DNA of 64,000 nucleotides. It comes from Tamilnaduibacter salinus (GTDB taxonomy: Bacteria; Pseudomonadota; Gammaproteobacteria; Pseudomonadales; Oleiphilaceae). Positions within the stretch are counted from its first letter, which is position 1. Every line of letters begins with the position of its first letter. The notes under the pieces were generated by a model, which worked only from the letters and a program-made list of their open reading frames with translations, searched no databases and was not told the origin of the DNA. The stretch is taken from the NCBI RefSeq assembly GCF_003096655.1, contig NZ_QEKQ01000002.1:186001-250000 (forward strand), given 5' to 3'. Positions 26,661 to 34,520 of this stretch are shown here, piece by piece. Both the position numbers and the translations under genes were made by a program.

Positions 26661-28205
26661 ATGGCCCACGACGATCTGCAGATCAACCTGCGCGCCCTCA
26701 CTCTCGAAGACTACGATCAGCTCCGGGCATTGATGGACCGGGTTTATGACGATATTGGAGGCGCCTGGCCGCGGGACACGATCCGGGCATTGGTTGAGCA
26801 ATTTCCCGATGGGCAGATGTGCATTGAGGACAGCGGCGAGCTCGTCGCGGTCGCTCTGACCGTCTGCGTCAAATACGACCGGTTCTCCAACCCCCACACC
26901 TACGACGATCTGATCCTCAAGAACGAGAAGATCTGGCACAACGACGATGGCGACGCGCTATACGGATTAGACGTCTTCATTCATCCGGATTATCGAGGCT
27001 ATCGGCTCGGGCGTCGTCTCTATGAAGCGCGCAAGGAACTGTGCCGGTCCCGGAATTTCCGGGCGATTCTAGCGGGCGGTCGGATACCCGGCTATCGCAA
27101 GTTTGCCGACCAGTTTACGCCGACCGAATACATTGAACGGGTGGATCGCAAAGAGATCTACGATCCGATCCTGAGCTTCCAGCTTTCCAATGACTTTCAG
27201 GTCACCCGGCTGATGCACAAGTATCTGCCGGAAGACGAGAAATCAATGGGGTATGCCACTCTCCTGGAGTGGAATAACATCCTTTACACGCCGCCCACAC
27301 CCGTTCTGGAGACCCGCAAGACGCAGGTCCGCATTGGTGCCGTCCAGTGGCAGATGCGTGAGTTTCACTCGGTGGATGACGTACTGCGCCAGGTTGAGTA
27401 CTTCGTGGACGCTCTGTCGGACTACAAGAGCGATTTCGCCGTGTTCCCGGAATTTTTCAATGCGCCGTTGATGGGGCTGACCGATCAGGTGGACCAGACG
27501 CGGGCGATACGTTTCCTGGCCGGATTTACCGAGCAGTTCCGGGATCAGATGTCGGACATGGCCGTCAGCTACAACATCAACATCATCACCGGCTCCATGC
27601 CACTGCTCGACGGGGAGCGGCTCTACAACGTGTCCTACCTCTGTCACCGGGACGGCAGCGTTGACGAACAGTGCAAGATCCACATCACGCCGCATGAGCG
27701 CCGGGACTGGGTGATTGAAGGCGGCAACCGGCTGGATGTGTTTGAGACGGACGCGGGCCGGGTCGCGATCCAGGTCTGCTACGACATTGAATTCCCAGAG
27801 CTTGGCCGCCTGGCTGCCCAGCAGGAAGTGGATATTATTTTCGTCCCGTTCTGGACCGACACGAAAAACGGATATCTGCGGGTTCGTCACTGCGCCCAGT
27901 CCCGAGCGATTGAAAACGAATGCTATGTGGTCATCACCGGCTGCGTGGGCAACCTGCCCAAGGTGGAGAACCTGGACGTTCAGTACGCGCAATCGTCCGT
28001 GTTCTCACCGTCGGATTTCGCGTTTCCTCACGATGCCGTTATGGCCGAAACCACACCCAACACGGAGATGATCATGTTCTCCGACATGGACCTGGAGAAA
28101 CTGACGCTGGTGCGCAGTGAGGGGTCAGTGACCAACCTCAAGGATCGCCGGACCGACCTCTACGGCGTCTCATCATTCTGGGAGGAGACACCGCCCGGGG
28201 ACTGA
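26661..28205 (+). CDS. Fusion of GNAT acetyltransferase and carbon-nitrogen hydrolase (nitrilase superfamily)
   Basis: 514 residues. The N-terminal GNAT domain (about 5-190) has the acetyl-CoA loop VFIHPDYRGYRLGRRLYEAR. The C-terminal nitrilase-superfamily domain (about 216-505) has the full catalytic triad E264 (VFPEFFNAP), K339 (CKIHITPHE) and C373 (IQVCYDIEFPE). The family, usually annotated as a bifunctional protein, has no known substrate; an amide is likely to be hydrolysed and an amine acetylated, possibly in sequence. GGAG precedes the start. Monocistronic in appearance. Confidence 0.9.
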   Translation: MAHDDLQINLRALTLEDYDQLRALMDRVYDDIGGAWPRDTIRALVEQFPDGQMCIEDSGELVAVALTVCVKYDRFSNPHTYDDLILKNEKIWHNDDGDALYGLDVFIHPDYRGYRLGRRLYEARKELCRSRNFRAILAGGRIPGYRKFADQFTPTEYIERVDRKEIYDPILSFQLSNDFQVTRLMHKYLPEDEKSMGYATLLEWNNILYTPPTPVLETRKTQVRIGAVQWQMREFHSVDDVLRQVEYFVDALSDYKSDFAVFPEFFNAPLMGLTDQVDQTRAIRFLAGFTEQFRDQMSDMAVSYNINIITGSMPLLDGERLYNVSYLCHRDGSVDEQCKIHITPHERRDWVIEGGNRLDVFETDAGRVAIQVCYDIEFPELGRLAAQQEVDIIFVPFWTDTKNGYLRVRHCAQSRAIENECYVVITGCVGNLPKVENLDVQYAQSSVFSPSDFAFPHDAVMAETTPNTEMIMFSDMDLEKLTLVRSEGSVTNLKDRRTDLYGVSSFWEETPPGD

Positions 28206-28383
28206 ACGGCCGCCCTTCTGCCGCCATTTCCCTGGGCTATCGACCGGATTTCATAGTCCGTCTTAGCGGGCTCCACCCGGGTCGCGAACTGGCGTGATCG
28301 GGAATTTCGGTCCAAGATGGGGTACAGTGTTGGCCCTGCGAGACATCCCGGCCATATAACGGGCGTGTTTGAATGGACGTTGA

Positions 28384-28851
28384 ATGCCAGCAGCAACAAT
28401 GACGATGTCGCCGGAAACCATGACTGCGAAATCGCAAGACACGGTCCCACTCCAGGACCGCGCTCCCCTTCCTGACGTGACCGCTCGCCTGACAATCCGG
28501 CAGCGGCTGTTCCGCCGTGAAGTTGTTGAAGTGCCGGTGTTCAAGCTGGACGAACACGGCGGCGTGATCAAGACCGACCGCCTGTTTGAACCTGGCGACG
28601 TCCTGCACTTCGATCTCGTACTGGAAATGCCCTTCGACGACGTCCGCACTGACCGGCTCGAGGGCCTGGTCACGGATCGCATAAAGCACTGCAGCAATTT
28701 CTTCTATTTTGTTGATTTCCGTCAATCCTCAAGGTCCGGCCAGGGTCGTCATTACGACAGTCTTGACCGGGTTCTTGAATTGGTGACCCGTAAACAGCTC
28801 TTGAAGGAACGCCGGGACGGTGGTGCCGCCGGCCCGGTCCATAGCGTGTAA
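28384..28851 (+). CDS. Protein of unknown function, possibly PilZ-like beta domain
   Basis: 155 residues, soluble, no signal peptide. A beta-rich middle (EPGDVLHFDLVLEMPFDD, then VTDRIKHCSNFFYFVDF) resembles the barrel of PilZ-like domains, but the RxxxR and D/NxSxxG c-di-GMP motifs cannot be found. Located 28 bases before the next gene in the same direction, so both may be transcribed together. Confidence 0.55.
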   Translation: MPAATMTMSPETMTAKSQDTVPLQDRAPLPDVTARLTIRQRLFRREVVEVPVFKLDEHGGVIKTDRLFEPGDVLHFDLVLEMPFDDVRTDRLEGLVTDRIKHCSNFFYFVDFRQSSRSGQGRHYDSLDRVLELVTRKQLLKERRDGGAAGPVHSV

Positions 28852-28879
28852 AGCCTGACCAATCCCGGGAGAGAACAGC

Positions 28880-29677
28880 ATGGCGAAGAAAGACAAGGCC
28901 GGTGTCGATAAGCTGGTCAAGAAGATGAACAAGGAATTCGAGAAGACGTCCACGCAGGTGGAGAACCTGATCAACGATGCCTTCAAACAGTTCGATTCAC
29001 TTCAGAACCAGGTTCAGGAGCCGATCCGGAAACTGGTCAACGAAATGGATCAGCTCCGTGAACGGGAGATGAAGCGCTTTAACGACGAGCTGGAGCGCCG
29101 TCTCAAGGAGTTCCAGGATCTGCAACAGAACATCCTCGAGCGCGTTGGTATGGCTCGCAAGGACGCAGAGCAGGCTGTCGAGAAAACCAACGAGCGCGTC
29201 TCGAGTGCGGTCTCGTCCGCCAAGTCGTCTTCGACCGGTTCGGGCAGCAGCGCCCGGAAAGCCGGCTCCGCCTCATCGTCAAAGAACAGCGGCAAAGGGT
29301 CTGCGTCCAGTGGCGGCAAGACCAGCAAGGCAGCGAAATCCGGTGGTGGCTCGAAGCCGGCCTCGGCGAAAAAATCCTCAGCAAGCTCCGGTTCCTCCAC
29401 TGCCAAAAAGGCATCGACCGCGAAAAAGTCGGCATCGGGCAGCTCCGGTAAGACCACCAGCGGTGCGAAGTCTGCGCCCCGCAAAACCGGCAACAGCGAC
29501 CTGACGCGACTGAAAGGGTTGGGCCCGGCCACTGAAAAGAAACTGAAATCCGCGGGAATCACGTCTTTGAAACAGATTGCGGATCCGTCCGAGGCCGATA
29601 AGAAAGCTCTGCAGGAGTTTGCAAAGGTTCGGGGGGCTGAAAACTGGCAGGCAGAAGCTAAAAAACTGGTGTCGTGA
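28880..29677 (+). CDS. Three-part protein: phasin-like coiled coil, Ser/Lys/Gly/Ala-rich linker, C-terminal HhH domain
   Basis: 265 residues. Residues 1-105 form an amphipathic helical region (KLVKKMNKEFEKTSTQVEN and following) similar to PhaF/PhaI phasins; 106-210 are low-complexity Ser, Gly, Ala and Lys with AKK repeats like histone-H1/AlgP tails; 211-265 (LTRLKGLGPATEKKLKSAG) is a helix-hairpin-helix that could contact DNA. Such build suggests a nucleoid- or granule-associated protein. No polyhydroxyalkanoate synthesis gene is nearby. Start has GGGAGAG upstream. Confidence 0.7.
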   Translation: MAKKDKAGVDKLVKKMNKEFEKTSTQVENLINDAFKQFDSLQNQVQEPIRKLVNEMDQLREREMKRFNDELERRLKEFQDLQQNILERVGMARKDAEQAVEKTNERVSSAVSSAKSSSTGSGSSARKAGSASSSKNSGKGSASSGGKTSKAAKSGGGSKPASAKKSSASSGSSTAKKASTAKKSASGSSGKTTSGAKSAPRKTGNSDLTRLKGLGPATEKKLKSAGITSLKQIADPSEADKKALQEFAKVRGAENWQAEAKKLVS

Positions 29678-29685
29678 CCCACTGA

Positions 29686-31956
29686 ATGCAGTCTTCAACA
29701 CAACCGATTCTCAGAGATATCGTACTGGTTGGGGGCGGCCACAGCCATGTGGGCGTCCTCAAGCAGTTTGCGATGAACCCCGTTTCCGGTGTGCGCCTCA
29801 CGCTCATCTGCCGCGACACCCACACTCCTTACTCCGGCATGTTACCCGGTTACCTCGCCGGCCATTACACCTACGATGAGGTCCATATCGATCTCAGCCG
29901 GCTGGCCGAGTATTGCGGCGCCCGGTTTTACCGGGATGAGGCGATCGGAATCGACCGTAATCGGCAGACAGTGCGTTGCCGCAACCGTCCGGACGTGCCA
30001 TACGACCACCTGTCGATCAATATTGGCTCGGCGCCGCAGGTTCAGTCCGTCGAGGGTGCGGAACGCCATGCCATCCCTGTAAAGCCCATCCACGGATTCA
30101 ATCAGCGTTGGCTGGACCTGCTGAACCGCCTTGAAACCCATGATGGTCCGATGGTCGTGGCGACCGTGGGTGCCGGAGCCGGCGGTGTTGAGCTGACCCT
30201 GGCGATGCAGCACCGGCTGGAAAATGAGCTGCGCCAGCGCGGTCGTGACCCGAGACAGTTGCAGTTCCATCTGTTCGATGCCTCCGACACGTTGCTACCG
30301 ACGCACAACCGGCGCGTGCGGGAAACCTTCGAACGGATTCTGAACGAACGGGGCGTGATCATTCATCTCAGCGCCTCGGTCGACCGGGTATCGGGCAGCC
30401 AGATTCACACCGACAGCGGCGGCTCTTTTGCCGTCGATGAAGTGCTCTGGGTGACCCGGGCTGGCGGACCGGAATGGTTGCGGAATACAGGACTGGCGCT
30501 TGACGATGATGGCTTTATCCTGACCCGGGACACGCTTCAGACGGAAAACGACGACCGGATTTTTGCAGCCGGGGACATTGCCACCGTGGTGCCCTATCCC
30601 AGGGAAAAGGCGGGCGTGTTTGCCGTTCGCCAGGGGCGACCGCTGGCAAGGAACCTGCGCCGAGTCGCGACCAACCAGCCACCCGAGGCCTATCGGCCCC
30701 AGTCCACATGGCTGGCACTGATCAGTACCGGTGACCAGTACGCGGTTGCCTCGCGCGGTGACTGGTCGGTTCGTGGGCGGTGGGTCTGGCGATGGAAGGA
30801 CTGGATCGACCGGCGCTTCATGTCGACGTTCAATGAATTGCCCGAGATGGAGACGGCCGCCTCAAAGCCGGACACGGCGGCCGCTCAGAGCCCGGAAGAA
30901 GCGTCCCAGGCCATCTCCGCCGTGGCGATGCGTTGTGGCGGCTGCGGCGCCAAGGTTGGCAGCACGGTCATTTCACGGGCACTGGGACAGCTCGCCCCGG
31001 TTGAGCGCAAGGATGTCCTTGTCGGGCTGCACTCGCCGGATGATGCGGCCGTGGTGCAGGTGCCGCCCGGAAAGGCCTCTGTCCAGACCATCGATTTCTT
31101 CCGGGCATTCATTGACGATCCGTATCTCTTTGGGCGTATCGCGGCGAATCACAGTCTGGGTGATATCTTCGCCATGGGCGCTGAAGCCCAGACCGCCACG
31201 GCGGTTGCCACCGTTCCCTACGGCATTGAGTCGAAAGTGGAGGACGTCGTGTACCAGATGATGAGCGGTGCCGTCAGCATGCTCAATGCCGCCAATTGCG
31301 CCCTTGTTGGCGGGCATACCGGAGAGGGTCAGGAACTGGCACTGGGATTCGCGGTCAACGGACTGATCGACCCGGATGCCATTATGAGCAAGGGTGGGCT
31401 GCGTCCCGGCGATGTACTGATTCTCACCAAGCCGATCGGGACCGGTACCCTGTTCGCCGCCCACCCCCGGTTCAAGGCGCGGGGACGCTGGATTGACGAA
31501 GCACTGGAGCAGATGCTGGTGTCCAATCAACGGGCCGCGGAATGCATTCACCAGCACGGCGCCCGTGCCTGTACTGACGTCACCGGTTTCGGGCTGCTCG
31601 GGCACCTGGTGGAGATGACGCGCCCATCCGGTGTGGACGCGGAGCTTGATCTGTCCGCACTGCCCCTGCTCTCCGGTGCCGAGGAAACGGCAGCGCGGGG
31701 GATACTCAGTTCGTTACAGCCGGCCAACGTCCGCCTGAGACGGGCCATCGGCAATCAATTGGAGATGGTCAATCACCCCCGCTATCCATTGATTTTCGAC
31801 CCACAGACCGCCGGCGGCCTGTTGGCCGGTGTGCCTGGCGACCGCGCCGATGAGTGTGTTGAGGCGCTGAAGGCGCTCGGTTACGGTCGGACGGCGATCA
31901 TCGGGCGTGTGACCGCTCAGGGAGAAGCGCTGGAGCCCATCCGACTCAATGCCTGA
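29686..31956 (+). CDS. selD: Selenide, water dikinase fused to an N-terminal FAD/NAD(P) oxidoreductase
   Basis: 756 residues. The N-terminal half (about 5-385) is a pyridine-nucleotide-disulfide oxidoreductase: LVGGGHSHVGVL as FAD motif and FAAGDIATV as second FAD motif; this SelD-associated type is often found fused to or beside SelD. The C-terminal half (about 405-756) is SelD, making selenophosphate from selenide and ATP: C420 and K423 in CGGCGAKVG correspond to E. coli Cys17 and Lys20, followed by SPDDAAVV, GDIFAMGA, GGHTGEG and TAGGLL. The oxidoreductase may supply reduced selenium to the kinase. No selA, selB or mnmH is in the window. Confidence 0.93.
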   Translation: MQSSTQPILRDIVLVGGGHSHVGVLKQFAMNPVSGVRLTLICRDTHTPYSGMLPGYLAGHYTYDEVHIDLSRLAEYCGARFYRDEAIGIDRNRQTVRCRNRPDVPYDHLSINIGSAPQVQSVEGAERHAIPVKPIHGFNQRWLDLLNRLETHDGPMVVATVGAGAGGVELTLAMQHRLENELRQRGRDPRQLQFHLFDASDTLLPTHNRRVRETFERILNERGVIIHLSASVDRVSGSQIHTDSGGSFAVDEVLWVTRAGGPEWLRNTGLALDDDGFILTRDTLQTENDDRIFAAGDIATVVPYPREKAGVFAVRQGRPLARNLRRVATNQPPEAYRPQSTWLALISTGDQYAVASRGDWSVRGRWVWRWKDWIDRRFMSTFNELPEMETAASKPDTAAAQSPEEASQAISAVAMRCGGCGAKVGSTVISRALGQLAPVERKDVLVGLHSPDDAAVVQVPPGKASVQTIDFFRAFIDDPYLFGRIAANHSLGDIFAMGAEAQTATAVATVPYGIESKVEDVVYQMMSGAVSMLNAANCALVGGHTGEGQELALGFAVNGLIDPDAIMSKGGLRPGDVLILTKPIGTGTLFAAHPRFKARGRWIDEALEQMLVSNQRAAECIHQHGARACTDVTGFGLLGHLVEMTRPSGVDAELDLSALPLLSGAEETAARGILSSLQPANVRLRRAIGNQLEMVNHPRYPLIFDPQTAGGLLAGVPGDRADECVEALKALGYGRTAIIGRVTAQGEALEPIRLNA

Positions 31957-32900
31957 TCCATCGCCTGCTGGAGCGCCTTGCGCTCCGCCTCGGGCGTGAA
32001 TCGATGTGCCCGCTGACCAACGGCATCGCGGAGTTGTTGCAGAAACGCCTCGTCATCCTCGATGCGAAGCAGCAGCTGGCGTAAGGCAGCGGTGTCCCGG
32101 ACCGGGAAATAGCCGGGATAGTCCTCACCCAGCAGCCCGATGTTCCCCGGAATATGAGAGGCAATGACGGGAAGCCCGGCGACACAGGCTTCAGAAACCA
32201 CGTTCGCACCGCCTTCCATGACGGAAGAAATCACCATGGCACCACTTCGCGCCATCAGTTCCCGAATCCGGTCGTGATCGACCTGATCAAGCCATGTGTA
32301 CCGGGGATTGACACCCATTTCCTGTCGGGCCCGGGCCGCCCAGTCTTCCGAATACGCACGACCGGCGTGGATAATGCGGATCCGGGAGGCATCCGGCAGG
32401 TTTCGCACGGCCTGGGCGGCACGGAACGGATCTTTCTCGTCCCGCAGGTGGCCGATAACACAAACCTCGAACCGGCCTGGTGGCGGGGTGTCGTCCGCCC
32501 CCGGCGGCGGCGCCGCGGACTGATGAACGGTCACGAGCCGGTTATGGAAGCTCGGAGGCAGGTCGTCTCCGACACGGTCGTGCAGGCCAATCAACGCGTC
32601 GGCCGCCAACAGGCTGCTGCCAAATACATCAGGATGGGTGAACTGATCCCGGTACACATCCGTTCCCGTGAGAGCGAGAACAATCGGCCGGTCCGGTGCC
32701 CGCTCCCGGAAAGCGCGGATACAGTCAGCACTACGGTATGCGTGGAGGGCCAGCAACAGGTCAGTGCCCTGCCCGTCGTCATGGGTGGTGATCCGAACGT
32801 CGTGTCCCAGCGTCCGCACCGCGTCGGCCCAGCGGTCGGCCGTGCGGCGGTTGCCGTTTAGGGAGCCTTCGGCAGCGGGGGTCACAATCTGGATGCGCAT
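31917..32900 (-). CDS. senB: SenB-like selenosugar synthase (TIGR04348-type glycosyltransferase)
   Basis: 327-residue GT-B glycosyltransferase. The opening MRIQIVTPAAEGSLNGNRRT and the later blocks VIGHLRDEKDPFRAA and SVMEGGANVVSEAC are those of the small family of glycosyltransferases shown to be SenB, which joins selenophosphate-derived selenium to a UDP-N-acetylhexosamine to make a selenosugar for selenoneine. Here SenB converges on selD and overlaps its 3' end by 40 bases. The expected partner SenA, an EgtB-like ergothioneine-synthase homologue, is not seen in the window, so the end product is uncertain. Family assignment is from memory of motifs, not a search. Confidence 0.78.
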   Translation of the reverse strand: MRIQIVTPAAEGSLNGNRRTADRWADAVRTLGHDVRITTHDDGQGTDLLLALHAYRSADCIRAFRERAPDRPIVLALTGTDVYRDQFTHPDVFGSSLLAADALIGLHDRVGDDLPPSFHNRLVTVHQSAAPPPGADDTPPPGRFEVCVIGHLRDEKDPFRAAQAVRNLPDASRIRIIHAGRAYSEDWAARARQEMGVNPRYTWLDQVDHDRIRELMARSGAMVISSVMEGGANVVSEACVAGLPVIASHIPGNIGLLGEDYPGYFPVRDTAALRQLLLRIEDDEAFLQQLRDAVGQRAHRFTPEAERKALQQAMDQALSRMGSSASP

Positions 32901-33011
32901 GAGTGGATGATACCAAAGACAATCGGCTTCGTACCTTCAACTGATTCCATGGAAGCGGTAGGCTTTGGCTCTGGTACCGATTCCATCAACACCAACGACA
33001 AGGAGTGGGTC

Positions 33012-33869
33012 ATGCTCAAGACCTTTCGACGTGCGTTTGTTCTGTCCCTGATTCTGGTCATGCCAGCCTTTGCAGACACCTTCGTTTTCACGGCAATCCC
33101 CGATGCCGACGAAACCCGCCTCAAGGAGCGTTTCCAATCCGTTGCGGACTATCTCGACAGCAAGCTGGACGTGGACGTCCGGTACATTCCGGTGAAGAGT
33201 TACGCCGCCGCGGTGTCCGCCTTCCGCAACAATCAGGTGCAGCTGGCCTGGTTCGGCGGCCTGTCCGGCGTCCGGGCCCGTGCGCTCGTCCCCGGCTCCG
33301 AGGCCATTGCGCAGGGTAAGGAAGATCAGGCATTCGAGACGTACTTCATTGCCCACGACAGCACCGGCCTCAAACCCTCTGATGACTTCCCGATGGATAT
33401 CAAAGGCAACACGTTCACCTTCGGTTCGAAAGGAAGCACGTCGGGCCGGCTGATGCCGGAATACCACATCCGGGAGGCCTTCAACGCGGCGCCTGAAGAG
33501 GTGTTTGAGCGCGTCGGCTTCAGCGGCAACCACTCCCGGACGATCCGTCTGGTCGAAGCGGGCACCTATCAGGTCGGTGCGGTCAATTTCAAAGTCTGGG
33601 AAAAGGAAGTGGCGTCCGGCGATGTGAATACCGACGATGTTCAGGTGATCTGGAAGACGCCGACCTATCCCGATTACCAGTGGACCATTCGGGGCGACGC
33701 GGATCAGCGGTTCGGGGACGGATTCACCGATCGGGTTCGCCAGGCACTGCTCAGCATGAGCGATCCGGCTCTGCTCGAGAAATTCCCCCGGTCTGCCTTC
33801 GTCCCCGCCAGCAACGCGGATTACGAGCCAATCCGAAACACCGCTGAAAAGATCGGAATCATCGACTGA
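33012..33869 (+). CDS. PhnD-type ABC transporter substrate-binding protein, putative selenate/selenium oxyanion
   Basis: 285 residues. The ATG at 33012 has AAGGAG at 33000-33005 and gives a clean signal peptide (LVMPAFA, about 1-19). The body is PhnD-like: FTAIPDADETRLKERFQSVADYL, QLAWFGGLSG (anion loop) and FTFGSKGSTSGRLMP. NCBI curates a closely similar family as putative selenate ABC transporter binding proteins because of its co-occurrence with selD; the present position, divergent from senB and beside selD, agrees. Phosphonate or phosphite uptake is the main alternative. First of a three-gene transport operon. Confidence 0.8.
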   Translation: MLKTFRRAFVLSLILVMPAFADTFVFTAIPDADETRLKERFQSVADYLDSKLDVDVRYIPVKSYAAAVSAFRNNQVQLAWFGGLSGVRARALVPGSEAIAQGKEDQAFETYFIAHDSTGLKPSDDFPMDIKGNTFTFGSKGSTSGRLMPEYHIREAFNAAPEEVFERVGFSGNHSRTIRLVEAGTYQVGAVNFKVWEKEVASGDVNTDDVQVIWKTPTYPDYQWTIRGDADQRFGDGFTDRVRQALLSMSDPALLEKFPRSAFVPASNADYEPIRNTAEKIGIID

Positions 33870-34519
33870 TGGATGCGGTTCACCTGCGCAACCTGTCCGC
33901 CGCCTACGGCGGGCAGCAGGTTCTGGGGCCGCTGTCGCTCCAGATTCAGCCCGGCGAGCGGATTGGGCTCGTCGGGCGCAGTGGTGCGGGTAAATCAACC
34001 CTCCTGAATCTGCTTTATGACCAGGTCCGGGACCGGGCTGCGCTGGTTCCACAGGAACAGGGACTCGTCCAGGCGCTGTCGGTGTTTCATAACGTCTACA
34101 TGGGGCGTCTGAACCACTACTCCGCCTGGTACAACCTTCTGAATCTGCTCTGGCCGCAACGGCGCGAGCTGGCGGTGATTGAACCGCTGCTCGAGCGGCT
34201 GGGCATTGGCAAGAAGCGCCGCTCCCCCGTTGCCCAACTGTCCGGTGGCCAGAAGCAACGAACAGCCGTTGCCCGGGCACTGTTCCAGAATGCACCGATG
34301 CTACTGGCCGATGAGCCGGTATCGGCGCTCGATGGGCCGCTTGCGCACGTTGTGATGGGGTTCATGACAGAAGCCTACGACACCAGCGTTGTGGCGCTCC
34401 ACGACATTGATCTGGCGCTTGCTTACACCACGCGCATCGTCGGTATCCAGGACGGCCAGATTGCGCTGGATGCGCCAAGCCATACGCTCTCTCCCGCCGA
34501 CATCCTGCCCCTCTATTAA
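33869..34519 (+). CDS. ABC transporter ATP-binding protein (PhnC-like), selenium/phosphonate type
   Basis: 216-residue ATPase with Walker A GRSGAGKST (36-44), Q-loop PQEQG, signature LSGGQKQR, Walker B MLLADEP and switch His in VALHDIDLA. It is shorter than typical PhnC. The ATG overlaps the stop of the binding-protein gene (TGATG), and the permease gene starts one base after its stop, so the three are one tightly coupled operon. Confidence 0.88.
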   Translation: MDAVHLRNLSAAYGGQQVLGPLSLQIQPGERIGLVGRSGAGKSTLLNLLYDQVRDRAALVPQEQGLVQALSVFHNVYMGRLNHYSAWYNLLNLLWPQRRELAVIEPLLERLGIGKKRRSPVAQLSGGQKQRTAVARALFQNAPMLLADEPVSALDGPLAHVVMGFMTEAYDTSVVALHDIDLALAYTTRIVGIQDGQIALDAPSHTLSPADILPLY

Positions 34520-34520
34520 G

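Noticed and set aside
32901-33011. Riboswitch or selenium-responsive leader before the PhnD-like gene
   Set aside because: The spacer is only about 110 bases and shows no conserved riboswitch fold that I can recognise.
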